A DNA stretch of 12,899 nt. Source: an uncultured Polaribacter sp. (lineage in GTDB: Bacteria > Bacteroidota > Bacteroidia > Flavobacteriales > Flavobacteriaceae). The first letter of the stretch is position 1. Every line of letters begins with the position of its first letter. Both the position numbers and the translations under genes were made by a program. Below are positions 7,580 through 12,899 of this stretch, piece after piece. Under the pieces are notes generated by a model. It saw nothing but the letters and a program-made list of their open reading frames with translations. It searched no databases and had not been told where the DNA came from. Location of the stretch: contig CAJXAS010000027.1 of NCBI GenBank assembly GCA_913050305.1, positions 1 to 12,899 on the forward strand, given 5' to 3'.

Positions 7580-8329
7580 ATGAAAAAAATAACCACAATT
7601 TTAGTAGAAGACAACTCTTTGGCTTTAGAAATGTTAACCAAAGACATCTCTAAAAACCATAAAGAAATTGAAATAATAGGCACTGCAACGGCTGTTGTTG
7701 AAGCTGCCAAGTTATTGCGAAAAAACGTACCCGATATACTATTCTTAGATATTATGCTGGGAGATGGGACAGGTTTTGATATTCTAGAAATTTTTCCAAA
7801 TTTAAATTCTAAAATAATTTTTATAACTGCTAGCGACGCCCATGCTATTAAAGCTTTTAAATTTGCTGCAATAGATTATATATTAAAACCTTATTCTAAC
7901 GAAGACCTGGCAAATGCCATAGAAAAGGCCAACAAACAATTACAGCCTGCTATTGGCCAATTAAACGTCTTAAAAGAAGTAATTACAAGACCAAATAATG
8001 AACTTGAAAAGATCTCTTTACATACTTTAGATAAAATAATTATTACCAATATAAGTGATATTATTCGCTGTAAATCAGATAACAACTACACAACATTCTA
8101 TTTTAAAAATAAGGAAAAATTATTGGTTTCTAAAACACTGAAATTTTATGCAGACTTGTTAAAAGAAGTGGGATTTTTAAGAGTGCATCAAAGCCATTTA
8201 ATAAATACCAAATACATAAAAGAATTTATAAAGTCTGATGGTGGTTATTTAATTTTAACGGACAATTGTAATGTACCGGTTTCAGTTAGAAAAAGAAATG
8301 AAGTATTAGAGGTTTTAAATTCTTTTTAA
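7580..8329 (+). CDS. LytTR-family response regulator
   Basis: A 249-aa cytoplasmic transcription regulator. Residues 1-120 form a receiver domain with acidic pair E10/D11, phosphoacceptor D57 in FLDIML, T83 in FITAS and K103 in ILKPY, so all switch residues are intact. Residues about 144-245 form a LytTR DNA-binding domain, with the characteristic FLRVHQSHLINTKYI (199-213) and the closing VPVSVRKR (232-239). The partner is almost certainly the LytS-class kinase at the head of the same operon. LytTR proteins bind pairs of direct repeats about 21 bp apart; such a pair lies at 3410-3441 before the lipoprotein gene, the most obvious local target. None was seen before the operon itself, so autoregulation is not supported. 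No strong terminator follows, only a 5-bp AT hairpin at 8336-8349. Confidence 0.95.
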   Translation: MKKITTILVEDNSLALEMLTKDISKNHKEIEIIGTATAVVEAAKLLRKNVPDILFLDIMLGDGTGFDILEIFPNLNSKIIFITASDAHAIKAFKFAAIDYILKPYSNEDLANAIEKANKQLQPAIGQLNVLKEVITRPNNELEKISLHTLDKIIITNISDIIRCKSDNNYTTFYFKNKEKLLVSKTLKFYADLLKEVGFLRVHQSHLINTKYIKEFIKSDGGYLILTDNCNVPVSVRKRNEVLEVLNSF

Positions 8330-8594
8330 TTTTTAAATCATTTTTGATTATTCTCAAAAAAAAACTTGTTTTTAAGCTCATCTTAAGGTTAATAGCGTAA
8401 AATATTAGCTAAAAATTTATTTATTTTGTAAAAAAATCGTACATTCAAAGAGACCTTATTAATCATATACCTGAAAAGCTTCAGCTTTCCATTACAGCTC
8501 TGATTAAATACTATTGAACCAATAATGTCGTCCACTCCTGCACTTCTTGGTTTTGAACATCTTTGCAGTTATAAAATACTTAATAAATTTTATT
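8330..8594. other. Non-coding gap with an abrupt composition change
   Basis: Bases 8331-8430 are about 18% G+C, as expected for an intergenic region, whereas 8461-8560 reach about 36%. The richer part contains a small stem (AAAGC, TTCA loop, GCTTT, near 8474-8487). One minus-strand frame is open from 8579 to the stop at 8511-8513 (22 codons). No start codon or recognisable domain is visible. It could be a decayed gene fragment, an interspersed repeat or a small RNA. A weak -7-like TTATTTTG at 8421-8428 is the only promoter hint for the gene at 8595. Confidence 0.4.
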
Positions 8595-9350
8595 ATGAAC
8601 AACTATCTCATATTTGCGATACTATTTGGCCTATTTTTCCTTTCTGGCATACGAATCGTTTTTGAATACAAAAGAGCACTTAAATTTAGATTTGGAAAAT
8701 TTATTAAAACCTTACGACCAGGGTTTCGTTGGATTATTCCTTTTATTGAAACTATCCAAATTGTTGACATTAGAGTGATTACTTTTAATATTGATTCTCA
8801 AGAAGTTATGACAGCAGATAATGTTCCCTGTAGTATTGATGGTGTCGTTTTTTTTAAGATTAATAATCCTGAAAAAGCTGTTTTAGAAGTAGAAGAATTC
8901 AAATTTGCTATTACTCAATTATCACAAGCTGCACTGAGAGATGTTTGTGGAAAGGTCGAATTAGATACTATTCTTTCAAAACGAGAAGAAATGGGCAAAA
9001 ATATTAAAGGAATTGTTGAAAAAGAAACCAAAGAATGGGGCATTCAAATTAACGATGTTAAAATAAAAGATATTCAATTACCAGAAAACATGCGTAGAAT
9101 GATGGCAAACCAAGCCGAAGCTGAGCGTTCGCGGAGAGCACAAATTATTTTAGCGTTGGCAGAAGAACAAGCTGCTGGAAAATTATTACAAGCAGGAAAA
9201 CTCATAGATCAATCTCCGTCGGCTATTAAACTACGTTTGTACCAAACCTTATCTAATATTGCCGCAGAAAAAAATTCAACAATTATTTTCCCTTTCCCAG
9301 AAGAAGCTTTACCTACTAAAAGAAAGAAAAAGTTAAAAACTAAATTTTAG
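8595..9350 (+). CDS. Slipin/stomatin-like SPFH (band 7) membrane protein
   Basis: A 251-aa membrane scaffold protein of the stomatin/slipin group. A hydrophobic N terminus (residues 4-22) inserts into the membrane. It is followed by the SPFH domain: RFGKFIKTLRPGFRWIIPF (32-50), the strand around ITFNIDSQEVMTADNVPC, and ELDTILSKREEMG (122-134). A charged coiled helix contains NQAEAERSRRAQIILA (172-187). The C terminus has the family hallmark IAAEKNSTIIFPFPEE (222-237) and a lysine-rich tail. Slipins organise lipid microdomains and often pair with an NfeD protein and a membrane protease; neither is beside this gene, which stands alone before the convergent tRNA-His. ATG 8595 was chosen over the in-frame TTG at 8547 because it begins right before the membrane helix. 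Family is secure, exact role unknown. Confidence 0.92.
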   Translation: MNNYLIFAILFGLFFLSGIRIVFEYKRALKFRFGKFIKTLRPGFRWIIPFIETIQIVDIRVITFNIDSQEVMTADNVPCSIDGVVFFKINNPEKAVLEVEEFKFAITQLSQAALRDVCGKVELDTILSKREEMGKNIKGIVEKETKEWGIQINDVKIKDIQLPENMRRMMANQAEAERSRRAQIILALAEEQAAGKLLQAGKLIDQSPSAIKLRLYQTLSNIAAEKNSTIIFPFPEEALPTKRKKKLKTKF

Positions 9351-9383
9351 TCTTCAATACTGTTTAAAAAAAAATAAGGGTAC

Positions 9384-9413
9384 AAAAAAAGCCTCTTATT
9401 TCTAAGAAGCTTT
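9384..9413 (-). terminator. Intrinsic terminator of tRNA-His, possibly bidirectional
   Basis: On the minus strand an 11-bp stem (one U-G pair) closes a GAAA tetraloop and runs into seven T residues, four of them beyond the stem (complement of 9384-9387). The arms are 9388-9398 and 9403-9413. On the plus strand the same hairpin has one C-A mismatch and a T-rich tail, so it may also stop the slipin transcript, whose gene ends at 9350. Confidence 0.75.
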
Positions 9414-9421
9414 ATTTTCTG

Positions 9422-9496
9422 GGTGGAAGACGGGATTCGAACCCGCGACCCTCGGTACCACAAACCGATACTCTAACCAACTGAGCTACAACCACC
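9422..9496 (-). tRNA. tRNA-His (anticodon GTG)
   Basis: The minus strand folds as a cloverleaf. The D arm is GCTC/GAGT. The anticodon stem TCGGT/ACCGA encloses loop TTGTGGT with anticodon GTG. The T arm is GCGGG/CCCGT with loop TTCGAAT. The extra 5' G (position -1, complement of 9496) and discriminator C73 (complement of 9422) are the histidine identity pair. CCA is not encoded. The acceptor stem GTGGTTG/CTTCCAC has two adjacent U-U oppositions (5-68 and 6-67). It has its own promoter at 9512-9543 and terminator at 9384-9413, and is convergent with the slipin gene. Confidence 0.97.
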
Positions 9497-9511
9497 ATAT
9501 AATTGCGGGTG

Positions 9512-9543
9512 CAAATATAATTATTTTTTCTATTCTAAAACAA
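9512..9543 (-). promoter_or_regulatory. Promoter of tRNA-His
   Basis: On the minus strand, TATATTTG (complement of 9512-9519) matches the Bacteroidota -7 consensus exactly, and a TTG (complement of 9541-9543) lies 21 bases upstream. The predicted start near 9505 leaves a leader of under ten bases before the tRNA. The promoter fits in the short gap after bshB1, so the tRNA can be transcribed independently of that gene. Confidence 0.7.
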
Positions 9544-9550
9544 TAAAAAT

Positions 9551-10267
9551 TTAAATTAATTTACTAAGATTTTCAGCAGCAACGTAACGCTCTGACGTAA
9601 AACCTTCTGCGTACTCTACCCCTATTAATCTACCTAAATCTCTAGATCTATAGTTTATACTCTCTATAAACGTTTTACTCGTTATAGGAGATTCTGGTTC
9701 CTTGCTATTAGGATCATAGAACTGAGAAGAATAGGCTAGAACTGCAGCTTGTTTTTTGTGTATAAAACCTGTTACGTCAATTACAAAATCGGGTACTATA
9801 TTTTTCCATTGTATGTAGTGATATACATGTTTTGGACGCCATTTTTCTTGTTGTTTTCCTTCTAATTCAGTTTCAATTTTCACTAATCCACTTAAAAAGC
9901 AAGCATCAGAAACCAATTTACTACCTTTTCCGTGATCTATATGTCTATCATCTATTGCATTACACAGCACAATATCTGGCTGATATTTACGAATCATTTT
10001 TATAATTTCTAATTGATGCTTCTTATCGTTTGTAAAAAAACCATCAGCAAAACCTACGTTTTCTCGAACCGAAACACCCAAAATTTTTGCAGCATTACTT
10101 GCTTCAATCATTCTTAACTCTGCAGAACCGCGGGTTCCTAATTCCCCTCGGGTTAAATCTACAATCCCTACTTTTTTACCTAAAGAAACTTCTTTAGCAA
10201 TGGTGGCGCCGCAACCCAACTCTATATCATCAGGATGTGCACCAAAAGCTAGTATATCTAATTTCAT
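9551..10267 (-). CDS. bshB1: Bacillithiol biosynthesis deacetylase BshB1
   Basis: A zinc-dependent PIG-L/LmbE-family deacetylase of 238 aa. It removes acetyl from GlcNAc-malate to give GlcN-malate, the second step of bacillithiol synthesis in the cytoplasm. The family signature AHPDDIELGCG is at 10-20, with H11 and D14 as zinc ligands. The third ligand H112 and the conserved H109 lie in RHIDHG, and GELGTRGSAELR (41-52) is the usual BshB1 substrate segment. ATG 10267 was chosen because MKLDILAFGAHPDD begins exactly as family members do; the upstream in-frame TTG at 10294 adds nine residues before it. The gene follows a trans-sulfuration enzyme by 27 bases on the same strand. Because bacillithiol synthesis consumes cysteine, the pairing makes metabolic sense. 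bshA and bshC are not in this window. Confidence 0.93.
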   Translation of the reverse strand: MKLDILAFGAHPDDIELGCGATIAKEVSLGKKVGIVDLTRGELGTRGSAELRMIEASNAAKILGVSVRENVGFADGFFTNDKKHQLEIIKMIRKYQPDIVLCNAIDDRHIDHGKGSKLVSDACFLSGLVKIETELEGKQQEKWRPKHVYHYIQWKNIVPDFVIDVTGFIHKKQAAVLAYSSQFYDPNSKEPESPITSKTFIESINYRSRDLGRLIGVEYAEGFTSERYVAAENLSKLI

Positions 10268-10294
10268 AATTGTTGTGTCTATTTTAATATGCAA

Positions 10295-11449
10295 TTACTG
10301 CAAACTTTTTATAGCTTGCTCTATATCTTTAATTAAATCTTTCGGTTCTTCAATACCTACTGAAAAACGAATTAAACCGTCTTTTATTCCTCTATCCAAA
10401 CGTTCTTGTTCGCTTAATAAAGCGTGTGTAGTTTGAGCTGGGCTAACCGTTGTGCTTTCTAAACCTGCTAAACTCATTGAAGGCTTTATTAATTTTAATG
10501 CATTTTGAAAATCCATCGCGTCTATACCCTCTTCTAGCTCAAAAGACAACATAGCACCAAAACCTTTCATTTGTCTTTTTGCTAGCTCATGTTGGGGATG
10601 ACTATTTAGTCCCGGGTAATATACACGCTCTATATTTTTGTGTTTCTCTAAGTACTCTGCCATTCTTTGTGCATTCTTGGTTTGCTCTTTTACCCTAAGA
10701 TTTAAGGTTTTTAAACTTCTTTCTAACAACCAAACAGTTTGGTCACTTAAATTTCCACCAAAATTAATTGCAGTTTTCCAAATTTGACCAATGTGTTCTT
10801 TGGATCCTGCAATTGCACCAGCAGAAATATCTGAATGCCCTCCCATATACTTTGTAGCAGAATGTAAAATAATATCAATTCCGAAATCTGCAGGGTTCTG
10901 ATTTATTGGAGATGCAAACGTATTATCAATCATTGTTATAACTCCGCTTTCTTTACCCAAAGAAGCAATTGCATCTAAATCTGTAATTCCTAATAATGGA
11001 TTAGAAGGAGTTTCTATATATAAAATCTTTGTATTTACTTTTAGTAACGATTTAAAATCAGCTGCTTTGTCAGATTCTGTAAACGAATATTCAATCCCGT
11101 ATTTTTCAAATTCTGAAACGATTAAGTTAAAAGTACCACCATAAATTACTTGCTGAATAATTACGTGGTCTCCCGTTTTAAGAAAAGCAAACATAGCTGC
11201 AGAAATTGCTGCCATTCCAGAACTAAAAATTAAACCATCTTCTGAGTTCTCTAAAGCCGCAATCTTTTTACATAACATTTCTTGATTTGGAGTATTAAAA
11301 TATCTTGGATATCTTTTTACATCTACTCCATCAAAAGCATATGAAGTTGACATAAACATAGGCGAAACTGCACCTTTAAACTGCTCATCTTTTACTTCTC
11401 CAGTATGCACACAAATTGTATTTATTCCTAGTTTATTAGAATCTTTCAT
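10295..11449 (-). CDS. Trans-sulfuration PLP enzyme (cystathionine gamma-lyase/synthase or methionine gamma-lyase type)
   Basis: A 384-aa Cys/Met-metabolism PLP enzyme of normal family length. K200 in HSATKYMGGH is the Schiff-base lysine, D175 in MIDNTFASP contacts the pyridine nitrogen, and Y103 in YGGTF stacks on the ring. SSGMAAI (76-82) binds the phosphate. YPRYFNTPN (47-55) supplies the usual Tyr/Arg from the partner subunit. The C terminus has SLAGLESTTVSPAQTTH (326-342). Methionine gamma-lyases normally carry a cysteine where this protein has G105 in YGGT, which favours cystathionine lyase or synthase activity, but specificity in this family cannot be settled by sequence alone. It probably leads an operon with bshB1, so cysteine supply is a reasonable role. 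It diverges from the DUF2520 gene across 74 bases; a TAAATTAG box may be its -7 element, without a clear -33. Confidence 0.92.
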   Translation of the reverse strand: MKDSNKLGINTICVHTGEVKDEQFKGAVSPMFMSTSYAFDGVDVKRYPRYFNTPNQEMLCKKIAALENSEDGLIFSSGMAAISAAMFAFLKTGDHVIIQQVIYGGTFNLIVSEFEKYGIEYSFTESDKAADFKSLLKVNTKILYIETPSNPLLGITDLDAIASLGKESGVITMIDNTFASPINQNPADFGIDIILHSATKYMGGHSDISAGAIAGSKEHIGQIWKTAINFGGNLSDQTVWLLERSLKTLNLRVKEQTKNAQRMAEYLEKHKNIERVYYPGLNSHPQHELAKRQMKGFGAMLSFELEEGIDAMDFQNALKLIKPSMSLAGLESTTVSPAQTTHALLSEQERLDRGIKDGLIRFSVGIEEPKDLIKDIEQAIKSLQ

Positions 11450-11523
11450 TAAATCATATTTACATCAGCTAATTTACTAAAAGCAATTCTAAATTTCTAT
11501 AAATTTTGAATATCTTCGCTAAA

Positions 11524-12219
11524 ATGATATCAGTACTAATTATAGGAAATGGAAATGTAGCAGCGCATTTAGTAAAGGCTTTTTTAAAAGTTGATACTAT
11601 TAGTCTTACACAAGTAAGTTCTAGAAAATTAGAAAATATACCAAAAGCAACTATTACAATTCTAGCAGTTTCAGATGACGCTATTGAAAATGTTTCTTTA
11701 AAAATTAAAAACTCTCTTGTGGTACATACTTCAGGTAGTTTTTCCATGAAAGATTTAAAAAACACAACTAATAAAGGCGTTTTTTACATGTTGCAAACCT
11801 TTTCTAAGGAGAAAGAAGTAGATCTCTCCAATGTTCCTTTTTGCTTGGAAGCTGAACGTCATGAAGATTATTTATTACTTGAAACATTGGCAAATGCAAT
11901 TGGTAAAAAAATATATCCTATAAATTCTGAACAAAGAAAAGCCTTGCATGTTGCTGCTGTCTTTGTGAACAACTTCACAAATCATTTGTATAAAATTGGT
12001 AATGATATTTGTGAAGAATATAAGGTGCCTTTTGAAATTTTACAACCCCTAATCCAGGAAACATCAGAAAAAATTAAAACTCTTTCACCAGAAAAAGCGC
12101 AAACCGGCCCTGCAATTAGAAAAGATGAAGAAACAATAAAAAATCATTTAAACTTGTTGCATAAAGAACAACAAGTAATTTATAAACTTATAACTCAATC
12201 TATTGAAAATGGAAATTAG
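11524..12219 (+). CDS. DUF2520/Rossmann-like putative oxidoreductase
   Basis: A 231-aa soluble protein. Its start MISVLIIGNGNVAAHL is a nucleotide-binding Rossmann strand-loop-helix (GNGNVA, 8-13), typical of the NADP-binding module found with DUF2520. TILAVSDDAI (45-54) and VVHTSGS (66-72) are the second-strand features of the fold. The helical C-terminal domain has LHVAAVFVNNFTNHL (141-155) and TGPAIRKDEETI (194-205), hallmarks of DUF2520. Reaction and substrate are unknown for the family; it resembles 6-phosphogluconate/ketopantoate-type dehydrogenases. ATG 11524 was preferred to the in-frame TTG 11506 because it places the first strand at the N terminus. Its last codons overlap the start of kdsC by 11 bases, so the two are translationally linked. 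Confidence 0.9.
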   Translation: MISVLIIGNGNVAAHLVKAFLKVDTISLTQVSSRKLENIPKATITILAVSDDAIENVSLKIKNSLVVHTSGSFSMKDLKNTTNKGVFYMLQTFSKEKEVDLSNVPFCLEAERHEDYLLLETLANAIGKKIYPINSEQRKALHVAAVFVNNFTNHLYKIGNDICEEYKVPFEILQPLIQETSEKIKTLSPEKAQTGPAIRKDEETIKNHLNLLHKEQQVIYKLITQSIENGN

Positions 12220-12733
12220 TTACAAACAATTATTACCAAAAATAAGTACTTTTATCTTTGATGTTGATGGCGTTTTAACAAACGGAATGCTAACCATAAT
12301 GCCAGATGGCGAATTGGTAAGACACATGAATGTAAAAGATGGCTACGCAATGAAAAATGCCCTAAACAAGGGATATCGCGTTTGTATCATTTCTGGTGGA
12401 ACCAATGAAGGTGTTAGAACGAGACTAGCTGCTTTGGGAATTGAAGATATCTATTTAGGTGCTCACAACAAAATAAAACAATACCAAACACTGATAGAAA
12501 AGTACAATTTACAACCAGAAAATGTATTATATATGGGAGATGACGTACCAGATTATCCTGTCATGAAAATAGTAGGTTTAGCTGCGTGTCCAAATGATGC
12601 CGTTAGAGAAATTCAAGAAGTTTCTAAATACATTTCTGATAAAAAAGGTGGAGAAGGCTGCGTTAGAGATGTTATTGAGCAAGTGCTGCGTGTACAACAG
12701 AAATGGGATGAAAATTTTGATGCAAGTTTATGA
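12209..12733 (+). CDS. kdsC: 3-deoxy-D-manno-octulosonate 8-phosphate phosphatase KdsC
   Basis: A HAD-superfamily phosphatase of 174 aa that converts Kdo-8-phosphate to Kdo for the LPS inner core, in the cytoplasm. It is the short, capless C0 type that works as a tetramer. Motif I is FDVDGVLTNG (17-26) with nucleophile D18 and acid/base D20. Motif II is ISGG (61-64), K88 is motif III, and MGDDVPD (109-115) is motif IV. The C-terminal GGEGCVRDVIE (148-158) matches the KdsC tail that reaches into the neighbouring active site, with Cys where Ala is common. Start ATG 12209 overlaps the end of the DUF2520 gene; an in-frame TTG at 12203 adds only two residues. It supports a Gram-negative host with Kdo-containing LPS. 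Confidence 0.95.
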   Translation: MEISYKQLLPKISTFIFDVDGVLTNGMLTIMPDGELVRHMNVKDGYAMKNALNKGYRVCIISGGTNEGVRTRLAALGIEDIYLGAHNKIKQYQTLIEKYNLQPENVLYMGDDVPDYPVMKIVGLAACPNDAVREIQEVSKYISDKKGGEGCVRDVIEQVLRVQQKWDENFDASL

Positions 12734-12796
12734 TTTTATTAACAAAGAGTTTCTTCCATTATTTATAGATTTCAATTTAAAACTAATTAGCATTCT

Positions 12797-12899
12797 ATGA
12801 AAAAGAGACTTTTGACTTTCTTATTAATTGCATTCTCAATAGCAATAAACGCGCAAACTATTTTCGGTAAATGGTATTCTAAAGATGAAACAGGTAAAA
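12797..12899 (+). CDS. Secreted protein, N-terminal fragment resembling DUF2147
   Basis: ATG 12797 opens a frame that runs off the window end after 34 codons. It begins with a clear signal peptide: MKKR, a hydrophobic core LLTFLLIAFSIAI, then cleavage likely after NAQ. The mature start IFGKWYSKDETGK is very like the opening of DUF2147 proteins (GKW..xDETGK), small exported proteins of unknown function in Bacteroidota. The gene follows kdsC by 63 bases on the same strand and may be cotranscribed. The rest of the protein is outside the window, so the family call is provisional. Confidence 0.7.
   Translation, partial: MKKRLLTFLLIAFSIAINAQTIFGKWYSKDETGK

Noticed and set aside
8336..8349. Possible terminator after the response regulator gene
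   Set aside because: Only a 5-bp AT-rich stem with a 4-base loop and no clear T-run directly after it; too weak to call.
8547..8594. TTG start for the slipin gene
   Set aside because: It adds 16 residues before a membrane helix that begins naturally at ATG 8595.
10268..10294. TTG start for bshB1
   Set aside because: It adds nine residues before the conserved family start; ATG 10267 fits better.
11491..11506. AAATTT-CTAT-AAATTT inverted repeat between the divergent genes
   Set aside because: AAATTT is self-complementary and common in AT-rich intergenic DNA, so it is not convincing as an operator.
11506..11523. TTG start for the DUF2520 gene
   Set aside because: ATG 11524 puts the first Rossmann strand at the N terminus, as the fold requires.
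12730..12768. 12-codon frame starting at the kdsC stop (ATGA overlap)
   Set aside because: Very short, no conserved features, and the stop comes well before the next real gene.

Overview
The window looks like chromosome from a marine-type Flavobacteriaceae bacterium (Bacteroidota; Polaribacter/Tenacibaculum-like, genus not provable here). The DNA is strongly AT-rich. Several promoters fit the Bacteroidota pattern, with a TAnnTTTG-like -7 box and sometimes a TTG about 20 bases upstream. Start codons have A/T-rich leaders instead of Shine-Dalgarno sites. The encoded protein families (ECF sigma factor, UvrA without its first zinc cysteine pair, LytTR signalling, BshB1, KdsC) also fit that group. 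No phage, insertion sequence or CRISPR array is visible.

Layout. Bases 1-286 (minus) hold the N-terminal part of an ECF sigma factor, cut by the window edge and diverging from uvrA (501-3293, plus). Next is an unrecognised lipoprotein gene (3511-4596), preceded by two exact 11-bp direct repeats 21 bp apart and followed by a hairpin terminator. A tight three-gene operon follows: a propeller/Y_Y_Y sensor histidine kinase of the LytS class (about 4694-6727), a Tat-type membrane-anchored metallophosphoesterase (6733-7575) and a LytTR response regulator (7580-8329), with gaps of 5 and 4 bases. A 265-base gap with an abrupt composition change leads to a slipin/stomatin-like SPFH protein (8595-9350).

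On the minus strand are tRNA-His (9422-9496), with its own promoter and terminator, then a bshB1 deacetylase gene (9551-10267) behind a PLP-dependent trans-sulfuration enzyme (10295-11449). These two form a probable cysteine/bacillithiol unit. Diverging from it is a plus-strand pair, a DUF2520 Rossmann protein (11524-12219) overlapping kdsC (12209-12733, LPS Kdo synthesis). The window ends in the first codons of a secreted protein resembling DUF2147 (12797 to the edge).

Most of the window is ordinary housekeeping. The accessory-looking part is 3400-8330. The kinase senses in the periplasm and would phosphorylate the LytTR regulator, while an extracytoplasmic phosphoesterase is cotranscribed between them. 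The direct repeats in front of the lipoprotein gene have the 21-bp spacing typical of LytTR operators, so that gene is a natural candidate target. The lipoprotein shows a weak resemblance to caspase-like (clan CD/CHAT) folds, with non-catalytic residues at both expected catalytic positions. The regulatory link and the fold assignment are inferences.
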